A stretch of DNA of 50,046 bases from Bacteroidaceae bacterium (GCA_017542145.1 JAFXXQ010000010.1:1-50046); one strand, 5' to 3'; shown: positions 10,001 to 17,661, counted from the first letter of the stretch. A program made the numbers and translations. The notes: generated from the letters alone by a model not told the origin.

Positions 10001-10374
10001 AGCAGCTGAGTACGGTCACCGTCGGCGCAAAAGTGAAAACCATGTCACAGGGCGTCTTCTACAGCTCTGCCGTCAAACACGCCTATGTCAAGCCCACGAC
10101 GCCCCCCAGCGTCAGCTCGTACCTATTCTCCAGCAAGCCCATCATCCACGTCTATGCCAAGGCATTGGCTGCTTACAAGGCTTCCGCCTGGGCCGAGTAC
10201 GGCACGCTGGTCGGCGACCTCGACGACTACCTTGACATCGATGTCATCCCCGTTGACGAAGAGATGAACGCCGAAGCCGATGCTCCCGTTTACGACCTGC
10301 TCGGACGCAGGGTTCAGGATCTCCAACCCGCCACCCTCTACATCCGTAACGGCAGAAAGTTCATCATCAGATAA
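7057..10374 (+). CDS. Secreted M60-like (mucinase-type) metalloprotease flanked by LRR modules
   Basis: A protein of 1105 residues with a signal peptide ending near TGVWA (residues 1-27). The catalytic part carries HECGH at residues 567-571 and an acidic residue shortly after (NLEGGTE). This is the gluzincin signature of M60/enhancin-like proteases, several of which degrade mucins. A BspA-type leucine-rich module (residues about 30-230, with IGSNAF and GGDAFAYC) precedes it. A closely similar second copy follows at about 862-1065. The C-terminus (YDLLGRRV...LYIRNGRKFIIR) is a sorting-tail-like sequence shared with other large proteins here. Export by type IX secretion and a role on host mucus are inferences. 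The carbonic anhydrase gene follows after 9 bp, so the two are probably co-transcribed. Confidence 0.9.
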   Translation: MQGKSFIGLCGLLLAALAGFTSTGVWADTVVNVVHAGTLSSLLKETDPELKVTGSINGTDAKYLRSLVVDGRVTSLDLSEARIVSGGVAYYENYKTENDVLGEQMFVDCQKLRYVVLPPSLTAIGSNAFARSGLKKIDIPNSVSRLGGDAFAYCGSLDTVIIGSRVTRLDQGVFYSSSVKRAFVKPMTPPDTPAYLFSSSPTIRVYSDALDDYKASGWKEYGSIVGKLENFFPQEEDSASIVNNLREKWFDDAACTELKAEYRHMSDAELTASMTDDGMPAFMIAIAIKLKNDDWATYEKDFRIHSYNAFSDASYWNDKMGSSGGSYMGNPTGIYTKDLDPLYVFVDEDVAADATLYIAGCVGNDLVTKAKAGQRLKKGLNIVDGSKNALFYIVYTADTHAMTKPLSEWPDLKIHIEGGTVNGYYDVARHSDTDYRNLLTRATHELFTIKGGEALFNFKKTTYKKIWPKSIDRSICWFDSLTVWQKELMGFCASVASGQRAASPYCLTGGEAIFPIYYNNPSFAIEGKEGDAGYANSTPYRTSYNSVDCIQNSFMIRWEMDDWCAGHECGHNNQHFINLEGGTEVSNNLFANVVRYLDGMVTSVGSPLSTIAGEYATHTPYFIRDVNSQLRMYYQLYLYFHQAQKNTSFYPELFKAFREDPMTLWKNSNNSSLKFVRKVCELAQEDLTDFFTLYGFFEPFNNLSIEDYGAHTMTVRQRDIDKTLAEISQYPKNRTLSFIEDRADYVLTTGFLTTAGKKRRDSEQVGQCGDLGQFTTFLPGGCEPSNYVYLQADSIYGMEGTGGVGFLVLDNEEKMLSAANSLTFCVPTSLGEDFKIYSVDADGTLHEVTFAGSGAEAVTLETSGTLADSLSTTVIKATIGGPLNGTDFKYLRQLNASGHLAAIDLTDAKILSGGSAYYESYRTSLNTLGERAFSGCLKLIAFHLPESITKIGSNAFSNTGLREIVIPDEVISVGGDAFAYCKQLSTVTVGAKVKTMSQGVFYSSAVKHAYVKPTTPPSVSSYLFSSKPIIHVYAKALAAYKASAWAEYGTLVGDLDDYLDIDVIPVDEEMNAEADAPVYDLLGRRVQDLQPATLYIRNGRKFIIR

Positions 10375-10383
10375 CCACGCACC

Positions 10384-10935
10384 ATGATTGACCAGATTCT
10401 CGAATACAACAAGTCCTTTGTGGCTCAGCGGAGCTACGAAAAGTATCTTACCGACAAGTACCCTGACAAAAAACTGGCTGTGCTTTCGTGCATGGACACC
10501 CGGCTGACGGAACTGCTCCCTGCGGCACTTGGCCTGAAAAACGGCGATGCTAAAATCATCAAGAACGCCGGCGGTCTGGTCATCTCGCCCTTCGACTCTG
10601 CCATTCGCAGCCTCATCGTCGCCATCTACGAATTGGGTGTGGAGGAAATCATGGTCGTCGCCCACTCCAATTGCGGAGCCTGTCACATGAGTTTCAGCCA
10701 CTTCCACGAGGAGATGACTCGTCGGGGCGTGACAGACGAAACGCTCGATGTCATCCGCAAGTGCGGCATCGACCTCGATTCGTGGCTGGAGGGTTTCAAG
10801 GACACTCCGACCTCCGTACGGAAAACCGTTGAAACCATAAAGACGCATCCCCTCATTCCAGAGGACGTTGTGGTGAGAGGATTCATCATTGATTCCGTGA
10901 CGGGAGCTTTGGAAGAGATTACGGAGGAGCAATAA
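10384..10935 (+). CDS. Beta-class carbonic anhydrase
   Basis: A 183-residue cytoplasmic zinc enzyme that interconverts CO2 and bicarbonate. The ligands of the beta class are all visible: Cys36, with Asp38 and Arg40 in SCMDTR, then His94 and Cys97 in HSNCGAC. NAGG at 61-64 is also typical. The length matches the small YbcF/type-II-like bacterial subgroup. It lies 9 bp after the M60 protease gene on the same strand. Bicarbonate supply suits the CO2-requiring succinate fermentation of Bacteroidales; that link is inference. It is followed by a palindrome-repeat spacer rather than a clear terminator. Confidence 0.95.
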   Translation: MIDQILEYNKSFVAQRSYEKYLTDKYPDKKLAVLSCMDTRLTELLPAALGLKNGDAKIIKNAGGLVISPFDSAIRSLIVAIYELGVEEIMVVAHSNCGACHMSFSHFHEEMTRRGVTDETLDVIRKCGIDLDSWLEGFKDTPTSVRKTVETIKTHPLIPEDVVVRGFIIDSVTGALEEITEEQ

Positions 10936-10958
10936 TCCATCTGAATTCAGTCGCATGA

Positions 10959-11068
10959 GAAGACAGCGCATTGCGCCATAGGTGACTCAACGCGTTGTGC
11001 CAATAAAGGAATAAGCGAATATCCGCTATTTCACCAAGGAACAGCGGAAACAATTGAGGCTTTGTGCC
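10959..11068. repeat. Degenerate 22-bp palindrome array
   Basis: Five 22-bp windows starting at 10959 can be laid end to end. The first two centre on palindromes GCGCATTGCGC (10966-10976) and CAACGCGTTG (10988-10997), about 21.5 bp apart. The next has AGCGAATATCCGCT (11014-11027). TTGTGCCA recurs in units two and five, 66 bp apart. The array is more decayed than the others, but its two cores reappear in the arrays at 26426 (AACGCGTTG) and 47877 (GCGCAGTGCGC). Confidence 0.6.
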
Positions 11069-11155
11069 AGAAAAAGTAAGTCTTTTCTCACCCTTTTCCC
11101 TGTTTTTTTCGTACCTTCGCGCCCGATTTCAGAAAAAAGAAGAAAAAGGAAGAGA

Positions 11156-11866
11156 ATGAAGTCTGATTTAGGCAGGAGCGAAAAAGCGAAAGCGATAGTA
11201 CATCTAGCGATTGTGGCGCTGGTACTGATAGGATTGGTAGTGTGCGGCGTGCGTGTGTTCAGCGGCAGCGGCAAGGGTAATCGGAAACACGATCGGCACG
11301 CGTGGAACGACAGCTACAAAGATCACCGCGAAAGGGAGCGAAACTGGCCTTCGGTCTTCGGCGACCTGCAGGAGACACAGTTACAGGCAGCCATCAAGAA
11401 CGGCGTACGCGGCACAGTCACGCGCGAGAACGTAGAGAAATTAGGGATGGTGCAAATCGGCACAAACGACCTCTACATGGTGGACCATCTGACGCACTCT
11501 GTACCATGGGTGGTACCCAAAATGGCTACGCTGCTCGACGATATAGGGCGCGCCTTCCAAGACTCACTCTATCGGCGCGGCTACAATCGCCACCATCGCA
11601 TCATCGTTACCAGCGTGACACGCACAGCCGACGATGTGAAGCGTCTGTCCCAGCAAAACGTGAACGCCACAGAGAACTCATGCCATTGCTACGGCACTAC
11701 CATTGATATCACCTACGTCCGCTACGACAAGCCTGAGGAGCATGCTGCCAGCGACGAAAAACTGCGCAGCCTGCTGATGCAGACGGTCTATGACCTGCGC
11801 GAGCAGAAACGATGTTACGTGAAATTCGAACGCAAGCAGAGTTGCCTGCACATCACGGTTCGATGA
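11156..11866 (+). CDS. DUF5715-family membrane-anchored protein
   Basis: A 236-residue protein starting at ATG 11156 after a purine-rich stretch. An N-terminal transmembrane anchor spans about residues 15-35 (LAIVALVLIGLVVCGVRVF), followed by a periplasmic domain. The C-terminal half (SVTRTADDVKRLSQ..., then NSCHCYGTTIDITY) resembles the Bacteroidales DUF5715 family. Its layout recalls LD-carboxypeptidase or M15 folds, with a conserved SxHxxGxAxD-like region in which His becomes Cys-His-Cys. A peptidoglycan role is only a suggestion. A further in-frame ATG at 11054 would add a basic stretch and lies upstream of a possible TACCTTCG box (11112-11119). Its last 14 bp overlap the convergent GH43 gene. 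Confidence 0.75.
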   Translation: MKSDLGRSEKAKAIVHLAIVALVLIGLVVCGVRVFSGSGKGNRKHDRHAWNDSYKDHRERERNWPSVFGDLQETQLQAAIKNGVRGTVTRENVEKLGMVQIGTNDLYMVDHLTHSVPWVVPKMATLLDDIGRAFQDSLYRRGYNRHHRIIVTSVTRTADDVKRLSQQNVNATENSCHCYGTTIDITYVRYDKPEEHAASDEKLRSLLMQTVYDLREQKRCYVKFERKQSCLHITVR

Positions 11867-13388
11867 CGGGACGGAAATCGGCATAGCTGTCGGGATTGCC
11901 TACGGCATAGAGGCCGATGACGACACCCGTGAAGCCGCCTGCTACTTCAGTGCTGACAAGCGTACAGCTATGGCTGCCGACAGTCTGCCAGGTCTTTCCT
12001 TCGTCTTCAGAGAATTGATAGGTATAGACATCGCCATCGGAGCGAATGCGCAGACGGGCATGGTCGGAGCGGATCATGCGCATCTGGGTATCGACCATCG
12101 TCTTGAGGCGTGCCTCCAGCTTTACGGAATAGCCCTTGCCGAAACGGCTGACGCAGAGGTTCTGGTAGCCATCGTTAATTTGATAGACTGAGAGCCCGGC
12201 TTCATCGCGGGCGGTGCTCTGCGTAAGAGTGACATCCACTTCGGCCACAATGTTGGCGGCCTCCTGACGGCAGCCGATGAAGGTAGGCTGGCGGTTCTCC
12301 ATGAGCGGGCGTCCGGCATGGAGACGCAACGCGCCATTGTCGAGGAACTCGTATTTTGCAGGGATAGGATTTTGGATGTGTACCCAAGCAGGATGAGTGA
12401 AAGGCTGGGTGAAAAGGCGCTGAAGGGGAGCAACGTGAGCGGTATCAACAGATGCGCCGCCATTCACCACGGGCCAGCCGCCCTCGGGCCATTCCACAGG
12501 AACAAGGAAGGTTTCGCGGCCAAGGTGATGGTACATGCCGCCGAACTGGCGATAGGCAAGGAAGGTCAGCCACCACGAGCCATCAGCAGCCTGGACGAAG
12601 TCGCCGTGCCCTGTGCCCTGCACGCTTTTGGTCTGCCCCTGCTGGCAGCAGTTGGTGAGGATGGGGTTGTGGGGGCAGGGTTCGTAAGGGCCTTCGATGC
12701 TGCGGCTGCGGGCGATGGTAAGCGAATGGGCAAGCTCGGTGCCGCCTTCGGAGATAAGTAGGTAGTAATAGCCGTCTTTTTTATAAAGATGTGGCCCTTC
12801 GGGATAACGTCCGCCTGTGCCGCGCCAGAGGAGGCGGCTGTCGGTGAGCTGACGGCCCGTGGCGGGGTCGATGGTACAGAGCCAAATAGCATCGTCGGGG
12901 TTGCTGACCATGTAGCATTTTCCATCCTCCCAATAAAGCGAGGGGTCGATGCCGCCTTGCTGCAGCCAGCAGGGCTCGCTCCAAGGACCATAAGGATTGG
13001 AGGCAGAGACGATGAAGTTGCCCTTGCCGCCCACGAGGGTGGTAATCATGTAGAAAGTGCCATCGTGATGGCGGAGTGTGGGGGCGTAGATGCCCGTCCA
13101 CGAGGTGGCGCCGTCGAGGGAAAGCTGCGAGGGGCGACTGAGGATGTTGGCTATCTGTTCCCAATGGACAAGGTCTTTGGAATGATAGAGAGGCACGCCG
13201 GGGAAGTACTGGAACGATGAATTGACGAGGTAATAATCGTCGCCCACGCGGCAGATGGAGGGGTCAGGATGAAAGCCCGCGATGACAGGGCTGGGGATGC
13301 CATCAGCAGACTGCGCTGCGATGGTACTGAAACAGAGAACTAAAAATAAAGCTGTAAAAGAGCTGCGGAATGTAGTGAGCGAAGACAT
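11853..13388 (-). CDS. Secreted GH43-family beta-xylosidase/arabinofuranosidase
   Basis: A 511-residue protein with a signal peptide (MSSLTTFRSSFTALFLVLCF then AA-Q). The GH43 five-blade propeller has its three acidic residues in place: Asp42 in FHPDPS (base), Asp148 in GGIDPS (pKa modulator) and Glu197 in YPEGPH (acid). A C-terminal beta-sandwich from about residue 330 is the usual xylosidase companion domain. Likely substrates are xylo- or arabino-oligosaccharides. It starts 22 bp after xseB on the same strand, so it is probably carried in the xseA-xseB transcript, an odd partnership. Its 3' end overlaps the DUF5715 gene by 14 bp. An upstream in-frame ATG at 13457 lies inside xseB and was not chosen. 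Confidence 0.9.
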   Translation of the reverse strand: MSSLTTFRSSFTALFLVLCFSTIAAQSADGIPSPVIAGFHPDPSICRVGDDYYLVNSSFQYFPGVPLYHSKDLVHWEQIANILSRPSQLSLDGATSWTGIYAPTLRHHDGTFYMITTLVGGKGNFIVSASNPYGPWSEPCWLQQGGIDPSLYWEDGKCYMVSNPDDAIWLCTIDPATGRQLTDSRLLWRGTGGRYPEGPHLYKKDGYYYLLISEGGTELAHSLTIARSRSIEGPYEPCPHNPILTNCCQQGQTKSVQGTGHGDFVQAADGSWWLTFLAYRQFGGMYHHLGRETFLVPVEWPEGGWPVVNGGASVDTAHVAPLQRLFTQPFTHPAWVHIQNPIPAKYEFLDNGALRLHAGRPLMENRQPTFIGCRQEAANIVAEVDVTLTQSTARDEAGLSVYQINDGYQNLCVSRFGKGYSVKLEARLKTMVDTQMRMIRSDHARLRIRSDGDVYTYQFSEDEGKTWQTVGSHSCTLVSTEVAGGFTGVVIGLYAVGNPDSYADFRPVIEP

Positions 13389-13410
13389 ACTGGATTCTCT
13401 CTTTTTTTTG

Positions 13411-13662
13411 TTAATCGTCAATCTTGACTTCGTCTTTTCTTGTCTCGTCTCGGCCATTCATGCTTGCATATTGGCTCTCGCTGCTCCAAGCATTCAAGAT
13501 GGTCTGCACCTCCTCGTCGGTTTTGTAGAGGATGTCGCGGCAGAAGGTGATGAGCTGCTGGGCGCGCGTCAGCTGGGCAGTAAGCTGGTCGATGCCCATC
13601 TGGCCTGTCTCGATCTGGCGGACGATGTCGTCGAGCTGACGGATAGCTTCTTCGTAGGTCAT
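13411..13662 (-). CDS. xseB: Exodeoxyribonuclease VII small subunit
   Basis: An 83-residue, mainly helical protein. The start MTYEEAIRQLDDIVRQIETG is diagnostic of XseB. It forms the multi-subunit exonuclease VII with XseA, which degrades single-stranded DNA in both directions. The start codon overlaps the xseA stop by 4 bp (ATGA), the standard arrangement. The tail (NGRDETRKDEVKIDD) is charged and longer than the minimal family. Confidence 0.95.
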   Translation of the reverse strand: MTYEEAIRQLDDIVRQIETGQMGIDQLTAQLTRAQQLITFCRDILYKTDEEVQTILNAWSSESQYASMNGRDETRKDEVKIDD

Positions 13663-14912
13663 GGGATTTGTTCGTTGCAGGGTTTTACGATGGAGTAGGC
13701 TTCGCCTTCGGCAAAGCGGGTGTGGAGGACGTCGCCTTCGCGGAGCCGTGCGGCGGAGCGGACGGCATGGCCATCGGCGGCATAGGTGATGCTGTAGCCA
13801 CGGCGGAGGACGACATCGGGGCTGGCTCCTGCAAGGACCGTCGCAGCAACTTCGAGGCGATGGCGATGCCCTGCCACGAGGGTGCCGGCGGCTGCCTGCA
13901 GACGCTGGCGGCGGAGGGTGAGGGCATGGGCGGCGTCGGCCCTGCGAAGGGCAAAGGCGGCGGGGAGGCGGAGGGTGAGGCCCTGCAGGTGCTGCGCGGC
14001 GGCTGCGACCCGGGTGGTGACGGCAGCGGCAAGCGATTCGGCAAGGTGCCCGAGCCGGGCGGCAGCCTCGGCCATGCGGCTTATAAGGAATTCGGCTGCG
14101 GCCGTAGGGGTCTTGACGCTGGTGTGGGCAACGGCATCAAGGACGGTGGCGTCGCGCTCGTGCCCGATGCCCGTGAGGACAGGCAGGGGGAACTGGGCGC
14201 AGTTGGCTGCCAGCAGATAGGTGTCAAAGCCGACGAGGTCGCTGGCTGCACCTCCGCCGCGGATGATGACCACCACGTCCCACCGCTCCGCTTCGGCAGC
14301 AATGGCGTCGAGGGCGCTGATGACCGTGGGCTCTACGGCATCGCCCTGCATGACGGCGGGAAACAGCCCCAAAGAGAACGCGAAGCCGTAGGCATTCGTC
14401 GCCAGCTGATGACAGAAGTCGCCATAGCCTGCTGCCGTCTCGGACGAGATGACAGCCACACGCCGCGGCACGAGGGGCATGGGCAGTTCTTTGTTCAGGC
14501 CGATGGTGCCCTCGTGCTCCAGCCGCAACAGGATTTCGCGGCGCCGCCCAGCCATCTCGCCCAGCGTGTAGGTGGGGTCGATGTCCTCGACGACGAAGGA
14601 GAGGCCGTAAAGCCCGTGGAACTCCACCGTCACCAGCAACTGCACGCTGATGCCGGCAGTAAACGCCTGTCCCGTAGCCTGCTCGAAGTAAGGCTTCAGC
14701 ATACAGAAGCGCCCCCGCCAAATCGTAGCCCTGGCCTTGGCCACCATGCCAGCGCCCGAGGGATGCTTCTGAACAAGTTCGATGTAGCAATGTCCGGCGG
14801 CGTTGACGCTGACCGAACTCATTTCGGCCCGCACCCAATACTCGTCCGGCAGCCCTTCTGCAATGGCTTCGTGCACACGCTCGTTCAGTTCAAACAGGGT
14901 CAGGGTTTCCAT
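13659..14912 (-). CDS. xseA: Exodeoxyribonuclease VII large subunit
   Basis: This is the catalytic subunit of exonuclease VII, 417 residues. An N-terminal OB-fold spans about residues 1-100 (METLTLFELNERVHEAI). The catalytic domain follows, with VISSETAAGYGDF, VVIIRGGGAASDLVGFD and LTGIGHERDATVLDAVAHTS as conserved blocks. A long Ala-rich helical region leads to a C-terminal strand region (RGYSITYAADG). The C-terminal 120 residues are very GC- and Ala-rich, which also creates long spurious open frames on the opposite strand. It is followed by xseB and GH43 and is divergent from the MATE gene. Confidence 0.95.
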   Translation of the reverse strand: METLTLFELNERVHEAIAEGLPDEYWVRAEMSSVSVNAAGHCYIELVQKHPSGAGMVAKARATIWRGRFCMLKPYFEQATGQAFTAGISVQLLVTVEFHGLYGLSFVVEDIDPTYTLGEMAGRRREILLRLEHEGTIGLNKELPMPLVPRRVAVISSETAAGYGDFCHQLATNAYGFAFSLGLFPAVMQGDAVEPTVISALDAIAAEAERWDVVVIIRGGGAASDLVGFDTYLLAANCAQFPLPVLTGIGHERDATVLDAVAHTSVKTPTAAAEFLISRMAEAAARLGHLAESLAAAVTTRVAAAAQHLQGLTLRLPAAFALRRADAAHALTLRRQRLQAAAGTLVAGHRHRLEVAATVLAGASPDVVLRRGYSITYAADGHAVRSAARLREGDVLHTRFAEGEAYSIVKPCNEQIP

Positions 14913-14929
14913 TTCAAGGAGTTTGGGGG

Positions 14930-14937
14930 CAAAGATA
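14930..14937 (-). promoter_or_regulatory. Probable -7 box for xseA
   Basis: The minus strand reads TATCTTTG, about 18 bp upstream of the xseA start. No matching -33 element is found at 20 bp. It lies within the divergent promoter region shared with the MATE gene. Confidence 0.45.
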
Positions 14938-14945
14938 CAAAAAAA

Positions 14946-14977
14946 TTTGGTGTTTCGCGCACTAACTTGTACCTTTG
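14946..14977 (+). promoter_or_regulatory. Promoter of the MATE transporter gene
   Basis: TTTG at 14946-14949, a gap of exactly 20 bp, then TACCTTTG at 14970-14977 match the Bacteroidetes housekeeping promoter. The start codon at 15006 is 28 bp further on. Confidence 0.75.
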
Positions 14978-15005
14978 TCGCAAAAAAAGAAAAAAAACCG
15001 GAAGC

Positions 15006-16376
15006 ATGACAGGAAAAGCGGTGCCCACGGAGCTGGGGACAGAGAAGATTAGCAAGCTGCTGGCGAAGTACGCCATCCCGTCCATCGTGGCGATGATAGC
15101 ATCATCGATCTATAATATTGTGGATAGCGCCTACATCGGTCATGGCATCGGGCCGATGGCGTTGAGCGGACTGGCGCCGACGTTTCCGCTGATGAACATA
15201 TCGGCAGCCTTCGGCGCGATGGTGGGTGTGGGAGCCTCGACGATGATCAGCGTGCGCCTGGGGCAGAAGGACTATCGCAGCGCCCAGCAGATTCTGGGGA
15301 ACGCCTTCTCGCTGAACATCCTTGTGGGCATTGTGCTGGCGGTAGTGACGCTTTCGGCGCTCGACCCCATCCTGCTCTTCTTCGGCGCATCAGAGAATAC
15401 GCTCTCCTATGCCCGCGAGTATATGGTGTGGATTCTGCTGGGCAACGTCTTCACCCATCTCTACTTCGGCTTCAACGCCATCCTGCGCAGCGCCGGACAT
15501 CCTGACAAGGCCATGAAGGCCACCATCCTCACAGTAGGGCTCAACTGCGTGCTCGACCCCATCTTTATCTTCCCGTGGGGACTGAACCTGGGCATCAAGG
15601 GCGCCGCCATTGCCACTATCCTAAGCCAATGCGTGTCGCTCACGTGGCAAATGCGCATCCTCACGAACAAGAACGAGCTGCTCCATCTCCATCGGGGCAT
15701 CTATCGCCTGCAGGGACGTATTGTCCGCGAAATTCTCTCCATCGGCATCTCGCCCTGCCTGATGAATCTGGCAGCCTGCACGGTGGTTATCTTCATGAAC
15801 CGCTCGCTGCTCTCGTACGGCGACGACTACGCCGTGGGAGCCTACAGCGTCATCCACAAGGTGACGTTCGTCTTCGTCACCCTCGTCATGGGACTCAATC
15901 AGGGCATGCAGCCCATCGCCGGCTATAACTATGGCGCCGAGCGCTACGACCGTGTGATGAAGGTGCTGAAGATTACCATCCTCTGGGCTACGGCGGCGAT
16001 GACGCTGGGGTTCATCGTCTGCGAATTCCTGCCCCGCTATGCGGCGCTTATCTTCACTACCGACGAGCTGCTGCTGACGGAAATCGTGCGCGGCATGCGC
16101 ATCAACGCCTACATCTTCCCCCTCATTGGCTCGCAGATGGTTATCGGCAACTTCTTCCAGGCCATCGCCAAGCCTTGGAAGGCCATCTTCCTCTCCCTCT
16201 CGCGGCAATTCCTGTTCCTCATCCCCTTCCTGCTGTGGTTTCCCACGTTCTGGAAGCCCGCCCTCGACGGCGTGTGGTACAGTATGCCCGCTTCCGACCT
16301 TGTCTCGTGCATCACAGGCTTCATCCTGCTGGCTGCGCAGATGAAGAAATTCAAGAAATTGCTCCCCCAATCCTGA
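15006..16376 (+). CDS. MATE-family multidrug/sodium antiporter
   Basis: A 456-residue inner-membrane protein with about 12 hydrophobic helices, within the MATE (NorM/DinF-like) family range. The N-terminal lobe starts KLLAKYAIPSIVAMIASSIY. The second lobe contains the typical GMQPIAGYNYGA motif of the family at about 300-311. It would export drugs or other cations in exchange for Na+ or H+; the substrate is unknown. ATG 15006 is chosen because it follows a good promoter; the much longer open frame upstream is antisense to xseA. The spacer after its stop codon is entirely heptamer repeats leading to the next gene, suggesting one transcript with the kinase-like and phosphoesterase genes. Confidence 0.93.
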   Translation: MTGKAVPTELGTEKISKLLAKYAIPSIVAMIASSIYNIVDSAYIGHGIGPMALSGLAPTFPLMNISAAFGAMVGVGASTMISVRLGQKDYRSAQQILGNAFSLNILVGIVLAVVTLSALDPILLFFGASENTLSYAREYMVWILLGNVFTHLYFGFNAILRSAGHPDKAMKATILTVGLNCVLDPIFIFPWGLNLGIKGAAIATILSQCVSLTWQMRILTNKNELLHLHRGIYRLQGRIVREILSIGISPCLMNLAACTVVIFMNRSLLSYGDDYAVGAYSVIHKVTFVFVTLVMGLNQGMQPIAGYNYGAERYDRVMKVLKITILWATAAMTLGFIVCEFLPRYAALIFTTDELLLTEIVRGMRINAYIFPLIGSQMVIGNFFQAIAKPWKAIFLSLSRQFLFLIPFLLWFPTFWKPALDGVWYSMPASDLVSCITGFILLAAQMKKFKKLLPQS

Positions 16377-16434
16377 TTCCTCCCCATTTCTGATTCCTAT
16401 TTACTTATTCCTCATTCCTAATTGCTAATTCTCC
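16376..16434 (+). repeat. Heptamer array filling the MATE-kinase spacer
   Basis: From the last base of the MATE stop codon to the ATG of the next gene the spacer is made of 7-bp units of ATTCCTA type. Seven contiguous units run from 16386 to 16434 (ATTTCTG, ATTCCTA, TTTACTT, ATTCCTC, ATTCCTA, ATTGCTA, ATTCTCC), preceded by ATTCCTC at 16376. It abuts the start codon without a ribosome-binding site. Confidence 0.75.
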
Positions 16435-17064
16435 ATGATTATCACCATCAGTCGCCAGTTGGGCAGCGGAGGACGTTCCGCCAGCCGACTTATAGCCGGG
16501 CACTACGGCATCAACGTCTATGACAAGAAGCTCATCGAGCTTGCTGCCGAGCAGAGCGGCCTCCATCGCCAGTTCTTCGAGCAGGCCGATGAGAGCCGGA
16601 AGTTCTCGTTCCGCTCGTTCCTCTTCGGCAGTCGCGCGGCTACGGGCCATGGCATAGGAGAGAACTCTGCCAACAACCCCCTCTCGGGCGACGCGCTTTT
16701 CAAAGTGCAGAGCGACGTCATCCGCGATATTGCCCAGCGCGAACCCTCGTGCATCATCCTGGGCCGTTGTGCCGACTATATCCTCCGCGATGTCCCCAGC
16801 CACGTCAGCATCTTCATCACAGCCGACCTTGACGACCGTGTGCGGCGCTATGCTGCGCACGACGGCATCTCCGACGCAGAAGCCTTGACGCTCATAGAGA
16901 AGGGCGATGCCCGTCGCGCCTCCTATTACAACTACTACACCCAGCGCAAATGGGGCGAAGCTGCCAACTACGACCTTTGCATCAACAGCAGCCGCCTGGG
17001 CATCGAGGGCACAGCTGAACAGATTATCCGCTTCGTCGATGAATTCCGCCCTTCAGGGAAATGA
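16435..17064 (+). CDS. Cytidylate kinase-like family protein
   Basis: A 209-residue P-loop protein of the cytidylate-kinase-like family common in Bacteroidales and Clostridia. The N-terminal MIITISRQLGSGGRSASRLI holds a modified Walker A, and the LGRCADYIL and VRRYAAHDGIS segments match the family core. It is not the housekeeping Cmk, and its substrate is not established. It starts directly after a heptamer-repeat spacer and its stop overlaps the following phosphoesterase start (ATGA), so the two are translationally coupled. Confidence 0.85.
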   Translation: MIITISRQLGSGGRSASRLIAGHYGINVYDKKLIELAAEQSGLHRQFFEQADESRKFSFRSFLFGSRAATGHGIGENSANNPLSGDALFKVQSDVIRDIAQREPSCIILGRCADYILRDVPSHVSIFITADLDDRVRRYAAHDGISDAEALTLIEKGDARRASYYNYYTQRKWGEAANYDLCINSSRLGIEGTAEQIIRFVDEFRPSGK

Positions 17065-17552
17065 CGCGCATAGGACTACTCTCTGACACGCATGCCTGGT
17101 GGGACGACCGTTACGCCCACTACTTCAGCGAATGCGACGAGGTTTGGCACGCCGGCGACATCGGCTCGGCTGAGCTGGCAGACCGTTTCGAGCAGCTGCC
17201 CGTCACCTTCCGCGCCGTCCATGGCAACATCGACGGCTACGACATCCGCCTCCGCTACCCAGAGGTGCTCCGCTTCACGGTGGAGGGCATCGACGTGCTG
17301 ATGAAGCATATAGGCGGCTATCCGGGCAAGTACGACTCCTCCGTCCGCAGCCTGCTTTTTGACAATCCCCCCCGCCTATTCGTCTGCGGGCACAGCCATA
17401 TCATGAAGGTGAAATATGACAAGACGCTCGGCCTTCTCCACATCAATCCTGGCGCCGCAGGCGTCTACGGCATCCAAGCCGTCCGCACCCTCGTCCGCTT
17501 CACCCTTGCCGATGCCGACATCCGCGACCTTGAAGTCATCGAACTGCACTAA
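17061..17552 (+). CDS. YfcE/MJ0936-type metallophosphoesterase
   Basis: A 163-residue calcineurin-like phosphoesterase. Metal-binding motifs appear in order: SDTHAW (Asp9, His11), HAGDIG (Asp33), HGNID, MKHIGGYP and CGHSH. This small single-domain form is the YfcE type, which acts on phosphodiesters in vitro; its physiological role is uncertain. It overlaps the kinase-like gene by 4 bp. A 22-bp repeat array begins 30 bp after its stop codon in place of an obvious terminator. Confidence 0.92.
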   Translation: MTRIGLLSDTHAWWDDRYAHYFSECDEVWHAGDIGSAELADRFEQLPVTFRAVHGNIDGYDIRLRYPEVLRFTVEGIDVLMKHIGGYPGKYDSSVRSLLFDNPPRLFVCGHSHIMKVKYDKTLGLLHINPGAAGVYGIQAVRTLVRFTLADADIRDLEVIELH

Positions 17553-17581
17553 CCCCGCAGCACAAGGGAATCATTTAAAAC

Positions 17582-17661
17582 GCCAATTGGAGTTTCATTC
17601 TCCGACAGCTGGAGTTTCATTCTCCTGCAATTGGAGTTTTTATCTCCGCCAATTGGAGTTT
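17582..17661. repeat. 22-bp palindromic repeat array (3.6 units)
   Basis: Units start exactly at 17582, 17604, 17626 and 17648. Each contains AATTGGAG or AGCTGGAG, a TTTCATT or TTTTTAT loop, and CTCC, so each can form a GGAG/CTCC mini-hairpin. AATT and AGCT are themselves palindromes. The last unit is cut after GGAGTTT. The array lies between the phosphoesterase and the M3 peptidase gene, about 80 bp before the latter's -33 element. Confidence 0.88.

Noticed and set aside
13668..15005. Long upstream extension of the MATE frame
   Set aside because: The extension is antisense to xseA and crosses the MATE promoter. ATG 15006 gives a complete transporter.
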